Of a stretch of 64,000 nucleotides of DNA, positions 54,470-64,000 are shown in pieces. The translations under genes and the position numbers were made by a program. The notes below the pieces were generated by a model, which searched no databases, had not been told where the DNA came from, and was given only the letters and a program-made list of their open reading frames with translations. This stretch comes from Zymoseptoria tritici IPO323 (taxonomy: Eukaryota > Ascomycota > Dothideomycetes > Mycosphaerellales > Mycosphaerellaceae): contig NC_018214.1 of assembly GCF_000219625.1 (NCBI RefSeq), positions 434,001-498,000 of the forward strand, given 5' to 3'. Position 1 is the stretch's first letter; every line of letters begins with the position of its first letter.

Positions 54470-55189
54470 GCAGTTGTTGGGCGTGGAAAATCGAGTTGTT
54501 CCGCGCCCTCTAGCATCTGCAATGTAATGTTCTTTGAGCACAACTCGCAAGATCTTGTCCTCGCATTGCCTTCCACGACCCTTGGAATATATCCATGGCA
54601 CGGAGCCGATTCCGCTAGATCCTTGAGCGCGTAGTGCGTTTCTAGGAATGGTTCACGTATGACTCCTCTGACCAGCAACAGCACGGCGGTTACTGTCACG
54701 ATTACCAGCACTGGCCAAAAGCAGAGAACACCACGAAGGAAAGAAACATCCATCTGAATTCGCGCGCCAATCACGAACCACACTCGCTGTTCGACTCACG
54801 TTCTTCACAAGCTCCAGCCAAAATCCCTGCCCGCCGACCCCACCACGCGATCGACATTCAAAGCGTGGCTGCAGTTGAGCCTCTATCGATACAGGCCATT
54901 TGATATTCTCCAAATCCCTCTCACTACCTTCACCACGGCCGCCCAAACTTCCTCCAGCAGCAGCCGCCCGTCTGCATCGCGGACCAACTCGAGATCGTCG
55001 ACCCCACTCTTGACTGTCGCGAACCAGTTAACGACCGCACGTGGAACCCTTTGGGATCCGCGGTTCACCCGCAAAGAACCTCCCGACATACGACTCGTGC
55101 CGACACACGTTGGGACCCTGAGCATAGGCGATCGCACAGACAGCAACATATCCGTGCGCAGCCTCGGCGGAGGGAACAAGATCGAGACG
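54470..55189. other. Intergenic/leader, 0.7 kb
   Basis: Upstream of the PHO85 gene. From 54875 the frame is open and in phase with the kinase start, adding up to 105 residues if translated; canonical homology starts at 55190. No other gene seen. Confidence 0.5.
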
Positions 55190-56225
55190 ATGGACAAGAG
55201 ACACCCCTCTAGCTTTCAGCAGCTGGAAAAGCTGGGTGAGGGCACATATGCTACGGTACGAGATGGAAGACATCACATGTGACAAAGTGGAAAGCTGACA
55301 ACCAGATCAGGTCTTCAAGGGACGCAACGGCCAAACAGGACAATTCGTCGCGCTCAAGGAAATCCACCTGGACAGCGAGGAGGGCACGCCTAGCACGGCG
55401 ATCCGAGAGATCTCCCTGATGAAAGAATTGAAGCACGAGAACATTGTCAGCCTCTACGATGTTATTCACACGGAGAACAAGCTTATGCTCGTGTTCGAGT
55501 ACATGGACAAAGACCTCAAGAAGTACATGGACAGCTACCAGAACCCCAACGGCGGCACACGCGGAGCTCTTGACCCGGCCACGATCAAGTCCTTCATGTG
55601 GCAGCTGATCCGTGGAATTGCTTTCTGCCACGACAATCGGGTGCTGCATCGCGATCTCAAACCACAGAATCTCTTGATCAACGCCCAGGGTCAGCTGAAG
55701 CTCGGCGATTTCGGTCTTGCACGAGCCTTCGGCATTCCTGTCAACACCTTCTCGAATGAAGTCGTCACGCTGTGGTATCGAGCACCCGACGTCCTCCTCG
55801 GAAGTCGCACCTATAACACCAGCATCGACATCTGGAGCGCCGGCTGCATCATGGCAGAGATGTTCACGGGCCGTCCACTCTTCCCCGGAACCACGAACGA
55901 AGATCAACTACTCAAGATCTTCCGCTTGATGGGCACGCCGTCGGAGCGAAGCTGGCCGGGCATCACACAATTTCCCGAGTACAAGCAGACATGGCCGGTA
56001 TATGCGACACAGGAGCTGCGCGCGATCCTGCCGCAGATCGATGCGCTGGGACTGCAGCTGTTGGGCCAATTGCTGCAATTGCAACCAGAGAGACGTTGCA
56101 GCGCTCAGCAGGCGCTTGCGCATCCGTGGTTCGCCGAGCTGAACGCTAGGTCTGCACTGGCGGGTCAGGGCGGCTTCACTTTGCCCACGGGCAATGCGGC
56201 GGTTGGCCAGCAGAGGGCGTACTAG
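55190..56225 (+). CDS. PHO85: Cyclin-dependent kinase, PHO85/PhoA type
   Basis: Exon 1 55190-55255 and exon 2 55311-56225 (55-nt intron) give 326 aa. A cyclin-dependent kinase controlling phosphate response, glycogen and cell-cycle progression with Pcl cyclins. Seen: [40 protein letters not shown] with the PSTAIRE helix, [19 protein letters not shown], the T-loop and [15 protein letters not shown] (the APD form is typical of PHO85), then [12 protein letters not shown]. The C-terminus adds a Gly/Ala/Gln-rich end. Start chosen by family alignment ([11 protein letters not shown]). An in-frame upstream ATG (54875) would give a 105-residue Ser/Thr-rich extension. Confidence 0.94.
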
Positions 56226-56689
56226 GAGTCCGTAATCTCGAGTGGGCAGTAGCAGGGTCGGTCGTCAAAGTGGCAGGATCAAAATGGCGTTTGGCGATAC
56301 CGCGAGAGCGGGGTGGAGAAGAGACAAGCGTGGCGTTGATCAAATCGTTACGATGACATACAAAAGTAGACACGAGCTGGAATGAGCCGAATGACGTTCA
56401 TGAACAGGGCGGGCCAAAATTCCAACGTTGACATACCATACTCCCGGGACCGTACAGCGCTCAAGAAAACGCATTGTACGCTCAGCGATATACAGCAACA
56501 CGCCAAATGTAAGAGCTTGTGGAGTATCAATTCTACCCGATCGACGGACACCACATCAATGCCCGCCTTTCCCTCCTCCTCCTCCTACCAATCCACTCTC
56601 CGTTCCGTTACCCATGCCTTCCCGCAAACGCCTCTCCTTCCCAACTCCAGCTCCGACTTCCTCCCGCTTGAGCCCCCCCCCCCCCCCAC
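56226..56689. other. Convergent intergenic with C15 tract, 0.46 kb
   Basis: Between the PHO85 stop and the stop of the minus-strand small secreted protein. Contains a run of 15 C (56673-56687) and CTCCTCCTCCTC-type low complexity. No gene seen. Confidence 0.6.
56673..56687. repeat. Homopolymer run of 15 C
   Basis: A G15 tract on the gene strand, starting 3 nt past the stop codon of the small secreted protein. Length is likely unstable and prone to sequencing error. Confidence 0.9.
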
Positions 56690-57105
56690 CTAATAGCAAA
56701 TCGCAAACGTGCCATCATTCGAAATGACGCAGAATTTGTTCGGGTGCTTCCCAGTGCACGGCGCTTTCTGTCGGACCAGCAAAGTCAGCGATCAAAAGTC
56801 CTCCCAATAAAGACGTACGGTCGATGAAAGGTTGTCCACTGTACGGGATGGCAATTTCCGTGTGAACGAAAAGAAGGAACGCCAGCACTGTCGTGTATGC
56901 ACAAGCCGTGAGGCGTTCCCGCGCCCTTGGGAGTCCAACTTGGTGCGCAGTTGGAGTGGCCTGGGAGGGGTTGATCCAGCTGGAGGATTGAGGTTAGTGT
57001 TGAGGTGGCGGGAGACATCAGTGGGTTGGTAGGGTGGAGAGATACACTTACCGCGAACGCGCTGGCGAGGATCGAGAGCAAGGCGATGGATTTGAAGAGC
57101 TGCAT
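56690..57105 (-). CDS. Small cysteine-containing secreted protein (88 aa)
   Basis: Proposed exons 57105-57052, 56979-56845 and 56767-56690. Exon 1 is exactly the signal peptide MQLFKSIALLSILASAFA, followed by a GTAAGT donor. Exon 2 carries GHSNCAPSWTPKG, GLCIHD and GNCHP; exon 3 carries KAPCTGKHPNKFCVISNDGT and ICY before the stop, six cysteines in all. The second intron (GTACAG...CCGACAG, 77 nt) is chosen because it alone keeps frame into the clearly coding third exon; a stronger-looking donor (GTACGT at about 56815) would shift frame and run on into the G tract. Family not recognised; effector or antimicrobial role is inference. Confidence 0.65.
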
Positions 57106-57514
57106 TGTCGTTTTTTGGCTTCGTCGTCCTCGTCACTCAGTGGCAGGCGTATGAGTATCTTCCTTCTCTCCGTCGGTACTGATCGGAGTGAAGTATGAGA
57201 GGGTTGAAGTGGGCGGTCGAGTGTGAGACGGTAACGGAAGATGGTCTTGTATGGCACCATCGTACGAGGATGACCTCCCTGTCTCGAGTCACACGCCGAT
57301 TGCTGATTGGAACATGGCGAAGCGACGGTGGTGCACCGCTGTCAGAATAGACTTCTGACCTTGAAGCATGAGCTGATCCTAGTACCGGCAGTTCTCAATG
57401 GGACAGGGACATCCTAGCAATTGATCATTCGCAGTCCAGGAGCAGTTGCGACTGGCGGCCCAAGAATGAGACAGATTCTGAGAGCAGAAGTTTTACTGTC
57501 GGGAGGAATCGCTC
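57106..57514. other. Intergenic, 0.4 kb
   Basis: Promoter of the small secreted protein and 3' region of the SET gene. Nothing specific recognised. Confidence 0.5.
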
Positions 57515-58666
57515 TCAAGTCACCGTTTCATCCCGACACCTCTCGCACCCACAATCAAAACCCCAGACTTCCTTCAACCGCCTCTGCCGCTCCGCCCGAT
57601 CCATGCCCTTCTCATCCCCGCCAAGATACGTAATACAGCACTCCTCCCCTGCATCGACATCTCTCGCGGTGGTGAACTCCCACTCCCTGCCGACCCTTCG
57701 CTTCGCCAAGTTGGGACTGCAGGAGTGATTGAAGTAGCTCGCGGACGGGTAGACTGCCCAGCCCATGTATTCCTCGCTGTCCTCGCCACCACCGCGGATG
57801 CCGAAGGCGTTATGGTTGTCGGCGCGGACCATTGTGAGGCAGAGCTTTGGCGTGAGGATTGGGAGGAGGGATGGGGGCAGGATAGAGAGGAGTTGTATGT
57901 AGGTGGCGCAGGCGAGGTCGAGGGCGTAGGATGTTGGGTATGGCTGGTCGTCCATTGCGAGGCGGTGGATCTCGTCGACGAGAGGCGAATGGCTGTGATG
58001 GAGGAGGACGCCGCAGAGTAGGTAGGAGAGCATGTCGGCGTCGACGAGTACCGTGCAACTTCTTAGGATCGCTTGTACTCGTTTCCTGTCTGCTTTTGTG
58101 GGCTGAGAGCCTTCTGCTTCGTTCTGGCGACTCCGCCGAATGATCTCGCCACTTTCCTCGGCTTGTCTCCACGCATCGTTGATAGCGTCTGGACTGGGTC
58201 TTCCACCCTCCGCCATATTCTCATCGTCGCTCGCTCCCTTCGCCTTCGACTTCACAAACGCCGCCACCGACTTCCACGCCTCAATCCCAACATCACCTTG
58301 TTCCTCACACCACCTGCTCTGACACTGTCCACTACAAAACACCTTGCTCGTCTCACCATCGCGAACAGGCAACGCCCTCCCTCGATCCCACAGGAAGCAC
58401 CATGCACACGTTTCTTTGCGGTATTTTGCGAATATGACGTGGTAGGCCGGAGAGCCACTTTGAAGGATCACCGTGCCTGAGGGAATGGGCTGTGTGGCAA
58501 TCACTCCGCGGCCAGCCTTGGGTATGTCGCGGATCTCTGTCAGGTCCATCGAAGAAGATACGTATATATGCGTGTTTCCAAATCGAGAAAGTGCTGCAGG
58601 GATGTATTGTTTCGCGAGGTGGTCCGTGCGGACGACACGACGTTGGACTTCGTCTTTCAACTGCAT
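57515..58666 (-). CDS. SET-domain methyltransferase, SMYD/Set6-like
   Basis: Single exon, 383 aa from the farthest ATG; conservation starts near MDLTEIRDIPKAGRGV (58549). SMYD-type enzymes methylate lysines on histones or other proteins. Seen: the N-terminal SET half (GRGVIATQPIPSGTVILQ), a MYND-like Cys cluster in between (CAWCFLWDRG, VFCSGQCQSRWCEEQG), a helical insert, then the SET core YFNHSCSPN, EECCITYLGGDEKG and the post-SET Cys cluster WGFDCGCERCRDE. The MYND finger is incomplete compared with the classical seven-Cys/one-His set. Histone versus non-histone substrate cannot be told. Confidence 0.9.
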   Translation of the reverse strand: MQLKDEVQRRVVRTDHLAKQYIPAALSRFGNTHIYVSSSMDLTEIRDIPKAGRGVIATQPIPSGTVILQSGSPAYHVIFAKYRKETCAWCFLWDRGRALPVRDGETSKVFCSGQCQSRWCEEQGDVGIEAWKSVAAFVKSKAKGASDDENMAEGGRPSPDAINDAWRQAEESGEIIRRSRQNEAEGSQPTKADRKRVQAILRSCTVLVDADMLSYLLCGVLLHHSHSPLVDEIHRLAMDDQPYPTSYALDLACATYIQLLSILPPSLLPILTPKLCLTMVRADNHNAFGIRGGGEDSEEYMGWAVYPSASYFNHSCSPNLAKRRVGREWEFTTARDVDAGEECCITYLGGDEKGMDRAERQRRLKEVWGFDCGCERCRDETVT

Positions 58667-59047
58667 TTCTTGTGGAACCTGGCCTCGTCACCAACCTCGA
58701 TCCGTCAATTGATATCGCCAAGTATGACCAGCCAGATGGCACGTACGATGCCGCACGAAATCAGCCTTCGCCTGCATCATCCGAAACGAGCATTTCAGGT
58801 CATGATGTTCACTCCGGCGATGGATGCTTGCAACACGAAGAATCAGGCGAGGTGCATGCTGACTGCCGACCTTCGAGCTTTCGCGGCCAAGACATTTTAC
58901 TCAACGTGCGATCACGGAGGAATGTATTTGAGTCGCGTCTTCCATCGGAGACCTCGTCGAGAACTCTCTTTTTGCTCCTGTTGTGTCGTAAGACACCAAT
59001 TCCTTACGCCGCTCACTCATTCGTGGTATCAATTCATTCACTCGAGC
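58667..59047. promoter_or_regulatory. Divergent region SET gene / Apple-like gene, 0.4 kb
   Basis: Holds the promoter of the minus-strand SET gene and the upstream region of the secreted Apple-like gene. A frame in phase with the latter extends upstream but lacks a signal peptide at its start. Nothing else seen. Confidence 0.4.
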
Positions 59048-61508
59048 ATGACGAAGACTAGGGTATTCCTATGCTTCGTAGTGAGCGTCTTGCTCACACT
59101 CATTTCAATCGCCGACACGCAAAGTACGCCGAGTTGTCCCGGAGTCCCCGACGGGACTCTTTACACCAACAGCGCTGGCACGCAATACACTATCTACTGC
59201 GACTCAAACTGGTCGGGCTTCCTCGACATCGACTTCGACATCACGAGTTTCGATGATTGCACAAAATTTTGCGATAGGACTCCTGGCTGCGAAGCGGCAT
59301 TATGGGATAGATTCAGCGTTTGCTACGCTAAGCCGTCTGCCGGAGAAGAGTTTTCGGGCGACGGATACTATCTGGCACTGCGATACTTCGCTCCAACCTC
59401 CACGGCAGCGGTCACATCCACCACCATGACCACAAGCGAGGTAAGCTACAGCCACCACCGTGTGTTTCGATAGGCGCAGAAGTCACCGAAGCACGACATG
59501 CCAAGTCAACTCAGTGATGCGGCGGGCAGTGATGCGGCAAGCGCCATGACGCATGAGCATCGCTGCTACTTCAAGGCTTCATGTGTGCGCTGGCGTAGTT
59601 GAGAGATGTCTGAAGCATCGCATCGTGGATCTTGGGCGGACAGCGGACGTTGTGGCCATGCCGTGATCGATTTGGCTAACGATTCGAATAGACGCCGGTA
59701 TGTTTTCAGCTCTCCTGGGTGTTTAGGCAATGCATATAGACGAGGACAACGATTGTCAAGGCACAGCATCACCGAGCCATTGCACTGTCAGAAGCACTGA
59801 TCTTCCATCGGCATTGTCAACATGTGCAATACTTGTCTGGCTATATCGGAGGAACTCGCAGCTGAAGCTGGCCAAGGTTCGCCTGTCGCGCACCTTGGAC
59901 ATTCGGCTAATCATGTCAGCAGAAAACCACTGTACGACCAAACGAAGCCCAACCTCCACAGCCTTTCTGACGTCTTCTAGACTACTACTATCACCTCCGG
60001 GACTGTCACCACGACGACGGTGCGTTGCAGGTTCTTTTTCAATTACAACCCAAGCCTTCTGTGATCGACAGAAGACAGCGGCATGGCAGAAGTGTTAAGC
60101 ACCAGGACTGCATGCATGCTTCGCCTTTCCATATAGCAAGCCTGCCTCATGCAATGGAGCTGATAGTTCGAGCAGACCACAACTTTAACAGCAACCACGA
60201 CTGTGAGAAAAGCTCCGACAGCTCGCCCCTCCTTCGCCCAGAAGTACAGACAACTACGAGTCCAAGTCCAAGTCCGGCAACGACGTCCGGGCCGGAGACA
60301 ATGAGCAGTGCCACACCGACGACTTGATACTCGGTGGTTGGATCGTTGTTCAAAGCTCTGTCAGTCAACGGTCTCACAAGTACAGGCTCGATATCCTCCG
60401 CCTCCACCGACCGGCCTCGACAAGTCTTCAGACCAACACAGGAAAGTAATTCGAGCAGTTCAAGCAGCTCCATTACTGACGCGGGCGTGGCTGGCTCCTC
60501 GAAGGATCCATCCACGACTCCTACCATTCTACCATTCACATCCGGACAATTGTCGTCAAGCCTCACTCAGACAAGCAGCACGTCTACGGCGTCCATGACA
60601 GAATCATTGATTTCAGGAATACCCTCGAACTTTACGGCAAAATGGTAGTCGTCTGCGGCATCTCAAAACCAATAATCATCCGGACCGATCGACCAATCTT
60701 CCACTGTGCCAATCGCTCCGGCATACTCGACACTCGGCCGTCAATCGTCTTCGCCTGGTGCCAGCCTGTCTCTTTCACACCGACTAGACCATGCTCCTTC
60801 ACGTCGATACCTTCATCGTATCCAACGCCTGTCAGCCTGCCCTCTTCTGGCCCTGCCGATCAGTTGTCCTCGTCGCCGATCGGACAATCTACCGCGACAA
60901 GCTCAATTTCATCCACTCTCCCATCGAGCACCATCTCGATGCGCGCAAGCAACTCGTCGCCCGCCGACTCCTCATCCGCCTCTCGGACAACCCTCGAACC
61001 ACCCCTCCCCTTCTCAAGCACAACGACCACCCTAATATTCTCCCAATCTCCCTCCTCAACCGCTCTCTGCCCTGATCCTCCCCAAGCCGGCTACACCAGC
61101 CCTTCCAGCGGTACGACGTACAATATATCATGCGATACCGCCTTGAACGGGACCATAATCCCCTCCCTTACCGCTCGCCAGTTGCCTACCGCCCTACAAA
61201 CGCCTGAAAACTGTCCTGCATCTTGCGACTCCATACCGGAATGCGTCGGCGTGAACCTCACACCCCAAGGGAGCTGTGTCCTCTTCAGCACCATCACCGA
61301 GAGCGTGACATCGCCTGGTTCTACCGCTTTGATTAAAGTCATTGCCAATGGAGGAACGGCCGAGCCCGTGGGTACAATCACGGTGTCGGTGTGTCGTGCT
61401 ACGGAGACTAAAGTTGGGACCGTGACGGTCTTGACGACAGTTTTCCCGAGGAGTTGTGCGGTGAGTGGGCCGTGCGAAGCGTCTGCTACAATGGAGGGAT
61501 ACAGATGA
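59048..61508 (+). CDS. Secreted Apple/PAN-like protein with Thr-rich linker, incomplete model
   Basis: Exon 1 (59048-59440, 131 codons, donor GTAAGC) starts with a signal peptide (MTKTRVFLCFVVSVLLTLIS) and holds an Apple/PAN-like module: SCPGVPDGTLYTNSAGTQY, SFDDCTKFCDRTPGCEAALW, SVCYAKPS. At the far end a second module occurs (CPDPPQAGYTSPSSGTTYNI, ENCPASCDSIPECVGV, GSCVLF) with stop at 61508. Between them, pieces with good splice signals encode Thr/Ser-rich sequence: 59692-59697 (TP), 59981-60019 (TTTITSGTVTTTT), 60176-60202 (TTTLTATTT), 60250-60307 and 60365 onwards (S/T-rich to about 60645). From 60646 to about 60790 I could not join the frames; a frameshift, an unseen intron or two separate genes are possible. 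Probably an O-glycosylated cell-surface protein. Confidence 0.45.
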
Positions 61509-61945
61509 GGATGTGGGGACGTGTTGTTACTTTAAGGAACGCAAACTCAGATGTTAGATTTGTTTTTCGATACAACTGATGCGTTGCGATACATAGACGT
61601 TCATACTCAGGTACGCCAAAGATGTATGTAGCGGCCTTCGAGAAGTAATGCGCAAGAATCTGTACTAGGCAAGCAAGCATGCGATGTTATTTTCGGCTCT
61701 GGAGATTCACTCGACTTCGCTCAGTGCAGATATTGCTACCCATGGTCCGACATGCTACTTACGCCCAGACGAATGACTGCAGCGTTGAGAATTTTGGTGT
61801 TGCATACCTAACCATCCTGAATTCTCGAGACAAGCTCTTTTCTCATCATGACATACTTGACACCGGCCAGACCTTCTACTCCAGCGACGCTCTGTCCATT
61901 CTCTGCATCGCGCAAAAACTGCAGCATCCGAGACATCATCCGAAG
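61509..61945. other. Intergenic, 0.4 kb
   Basis: Between the Apple-like gene and the next plus-strand gene. An in-frame upstream extension of the latter (from 61679) looks non-coding. Confidence 0.4.
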
Positions 61946-62497
61946 ATGACAGATCATTCCGTCAACCTCGCGACGATCGAAGTGCTCCGCACTACCGCAG
62001 ACCTCATCAGCAGGATAGAGAAGATCAACGAGAACAATGAATTCTGCCTAGAAATGGAGATTTCACTCCTCAGGGCCGCCATCCAAAGCGCGCAGAGTGC
62101 GTACCGCCTGATGCAGAGCTCCACGAAACTTTTGATTGATGCTGTGAACATTATCGTCATCAGCCCAGAAGAACTCCTGCGAGTTGATGCAGAGTCTGCA
62201 CGACTCATCAGTGAGGCCGAGATGCTTTACGGCTCGGCCCTGGCTTCTCCCCTTGTCCGATTTGAGATAGACGCCGTTGAAAGCAGGATCGGTGCCGGTG
62301 ATGTCGCCCGCTTGACTGCGAGAATGGAGGATTGCAACAAGGCATTCATGGTTCACAAGGACGAGAATCCTCGCCAACAGAGCAGCTTGGAGCATTTCGA
62401 TGAGATTGAGTCATCGATATATACTCTTATTTGGCTGTTTGACGACTTGGAGGACTCCGGGAAGCAGGCTGAATTGCCGACGGAGGGCTTCTTGTAA
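61946..62497 (+). CDS. Hypothetical helical protein, 183 aa
   Basis: Start taken at MTDHSVNLATIEVL (61946) rather than the upstream in-phase ATG at 61679, because the preceding 89 residues are compositionally unlike coding sequence. The protein is almost wholly predicted amphipathic helix (LRTTADLISRIEKINENNEF, EISLLRAAIQSAQSAYRLMQ, IYTLIWLFDDLEDSG). No signal peptide, membrane span or motif that I recognise. The layout resembles N-terminal helical bundles of fungal NLR-like or STAND proteins, but nothing follows it, so I make no assignment. Confidence 0.55.
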   Translation: MTDHSVNLATIEVLRTTADLISRIEKINENNEFCLEMEISLLRAAIQSAQSAYRLMQSSTKLLIDAVNIIVISPEELLRVDAESARLISEAEMLYGSALASPLVRFEIDAVESRIGAGDVARLTARMEDCNKAFMVHKDENPRQQSSLEHFDEIESSIYTLIWLFDDLEDSGKQAELPTEGFL

Positions 62498-62854
62498 ACT
62501 TGGGTTGATGGAGCAAAGGACGAAGCGTACTTTCGTACCATGAATGTCGGCTGTTCCGCTGGCATCGCCGAGTGGTCCAGAAGTGGGGGAGTGGCTCAAG
62601 TGTTGTAGAGTCCACGGGCTAGAATGCGTGTTCGAACGTTCTCGTTGAAACACCTCATCACGGAGTAGTACTGAAGACGCGGGCCGAAGTACCCGAGAAA
62701 GACGGCGATCCAAAGCTGAAGCCCGTGAACAAACAAAGTTGTCCAGAAAAGTCAACCTTCAAACCTCTTGCGCAGGAAACCTTCTCTCGTCCAACCCAGC
62801 TAACATCTATTCGCCAACACAGTCTTTTTTGAAAAGCACCAGTCAATACCCAGC
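62498..62854. other. Intergenic, 0.36 kb
   Basis: Includes a tRNA-like pair of phrases (GCCGAGTGG near 62569 and GTTCGAAC near 62631) without matching stems; I do not call a tRNA. Otherwise nothing seen. Confidence 0.4.
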
Positions 62855-63343
62855 ATGCTTCACTCAAACACGACGAGGAAACGCGCCCTGAACAAACAAG
62901 AAACAGAGCGAGCACTCTACCTCAGCCTCTACGAGCTCATGAATCGCGCCTCCACAGTCGGAGATGAGGAGACGGCTTTCGCGCTGGCGAGCATATTGGC
63001 GCAGGTGTGTCACCGCCTGGCCCATATACTGCGCTCTACTCCGGCATCTCTACTGACCTTGTGCTTGCAACAGGACGAACACTGCCCGATCCTCTACCGC
63101 GCCCACGCCCACATGCTCCTCGGACTTTGGCTCGACGCACCGGAAAGCATCGAGCATGCCAAAGAAGCCATCACCATGCTGGAGGAAGACTACTATGATG
63201 AGCTCGAAGCTGACGGACGCTTGCAGGACTTCGATCGAGAGCAAGTTGCGCTGGCGAAGAGGATTTTGCGCATGGCGGAGGAGAAGGCGGCGGCTGTTGA
63301 GAAGAACGTGGAGGCAGACATCGGTTGTGCAGGACCAGAATGA
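62855..63343 (+). CDS. Hypothetical small helical protein, 139 or 162 aa
   Basis: Two readings are possible. Splicing a 69-nt phase-0 intron (63005-63073, GTGTGT...TTGCAACAG) gives 139 aa with the join ASILAQ-DEHCPILYRAHAHM; leaving it in stays open and gives 162 aa. The spliced form reads better, because the intron translation (VCHRLAHILRS...) breaks a helix pattern. Helical repeats around ALYLSLYELMNRAS, AHAHMLLGLWLDAPESIEHA and VALAKRILRMAEEK look TPR-like, but no family is recognised. No signal peptide. Confidence 0.6.
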   Translation: MLHSNTTRKRALNKQETERALYLSLYELMNRASTVGDEETAFALASILAQVCHRLAHILRSTPASLLTLCLQQDEHCPILYRAHAHMLLGLWLDAPESIEHAKEAITMLEEDYYDELEADGRLQDFDREQVALAKRILRMAEEKAAAVEKNVEADIGCAGPE

Positions 63344-63646
63344 CGGAGTGACGACACGGATACCTTGTGGCTTTGTTGGGAAGCCTTGAGAGTGGTAGAC
63401 ACTGGTGAAGTGAAGTCAACAAACTTCGCGCTAGCCGAGTTGGGAAGCTGGACGAAACTTGGTGGTGAAACATTGGTATTGTGTTCGACTATCTTTGTTG
63501 GACACATACTCGTGATGGACTGTCTTCATCCCATTCAAAGCTTGGTGGAGCTATTGGATCTCTACAGATCAGCCCAGACTCTTCGAGAGTTTACCTGAAG
63601 CACACAGTCAGAGGAAACGAACAGACAATGAACGATGAATCAAAAC
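63344..63646. other. Convergent intergenic, 0.3 kb
   Basis: Between the stops of the small helical protein and the dienelactone hydrolase. Nothing seen. Confidence 0.5.
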
Positions 63647-64000
63647 TTACGACAAGTTCTCGTGGAAGAAGTTGAGAAGCGTCTGATAGCCTTTCTCGTA
63701 ATCCGCCTTCACCTTGTCGTCGCTCAAGTCTCCGCGCGCGGCCATGAAGCCGTGGACCTGGTTGGGATACCACTCCACAATGTTCTTGACCTTGACTTCC
63801 TTGGCCCACTGGTTGGAATCAGTAGATGGACAAAAAGAGCAGAGTGGTTGCATAGGACTTACGGCCTCAACATCATCCTTTGGCTCGTCTGTTCGCAGTC
63901 AGCAGGCGTAGAATTCGTGGACATGAAGGTGCACGGCTTACCTCCGCTCGGGAGCATGGCGTATGGGATGGTGATCCCGGGAGCGTCAGCCTTGTCAACC
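63647..64000 (-). CDS. Dienelactone hydrolase family protein, 5' part beyond window
   Basis: Three visible exons (64000-63942, 63888-63863, 63808-63647) of a minus-strand gene that continues past the right edge. An alpha/beta-hydrolase of the carboxymethylenebutenolidase type. Seen: ITIPYAMLPSGGDEPKDDVE, then WAKEVKVKNIVEWYPNQVHG with the catalytic His in the HGF motif (QVHGFMAARGD), and a C-terminal YEKGYQTLLNFFHENLS. The nucleophile Cys/Ser and Asp lie in the missing part. Introns are 53 and 54 nt. Family members cleave dienelactones in aromatic breakdown, but many fungal ones are uncharacterised. Confidence 0.87.

Noticed and set aside
62560..62645. tRNA-like A-box (GCCGAGTGG) and B-box (GTTCGAAC)
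   Set aside because: No acceptor stem pairing and the T-stem does not close; not a functional tRNA.

Overview
The window is nuclear DNA of a filamentous ascomycete (Pezizomycotina). Genes are short and interrupted by many small introns (mostly 48-80 nt) with GT..AG ends and CTGAC/CTAAC-like branch sites. The protein set also fits: fungus-specific elongation factor 3, a Zn2Cys6 regulator, a PHO85-type kinase, a CorA-ankyrin fusion and small cysteine-rich secreted proteins. Dothideomycetes is my best guess, but that is inference. There are no rRNA genes, no convincing tRNA genes, no CRISPR arrays and no intact transposons.

Layout, left to right. 0-5.5 kb: signal peptide peptidase (5'-truncated by the window edge), the wybutosine enzyme TYW3 and an ankyrin protein. 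5.5-9 kb: a gene-poor stretch. 9-21 kb: an information-processing block with a small Zn2Cys6 regulator, RNase P subunit RPR2, the mRNA-export helicase SUB2, ribosomal protein eL24 and elongation factor 3, then a degenerate-repeat intergenic region and a small 8-cysteine secreted protein. 21-27 kb: an MFS anion:cation symporter and a GH63/MGH1-like glucosidase. 28-30.7 kb: a convergent pair of paralogues of unknown function that share an HW...DCQWW signature, followed by an APH-like kinase. 31-36.6 kb: four minus-strand genes I do not recognise. One has an in-frame stop or a tiny intron; another ends in three UIM-like repeats.

36.8-48 kb: anthranilate synthase I (TRP2), a coiled-coil/acidic protein, an Stc1-domain protein, cytochrome c, a short-chain dehydrogenase and a bZIP factor. 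48.7-58.7 kb: a nine-ankyrin/CorA-like fusion, a membrane-anchored steroid/ketoacyl-CoA-type dehydrogenase, the PHO85 kinase, a second small secreted protein and a SET-domain methyltransferase. 59-64 kb: a secreted Apple/PAN-like protein whose Thr-rich linker appears to be built from micro-exons, two small unknown proteins and the 3' part of a dienelactone hydrolase.

Most genes are housekeeping and do not form one pathway. I see no biosynthetic cluster. The parts most worth a second look are the convergent HW/DCQWW pair, the orphan minus-strand block, the micro-exon mucin-like gene, and the roughly 20-bp-phased GACAC array between the first secreted protein and the transporter. Intron positions were placed by eye from splice signals and frame continuity. 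No searches or alignments were run.
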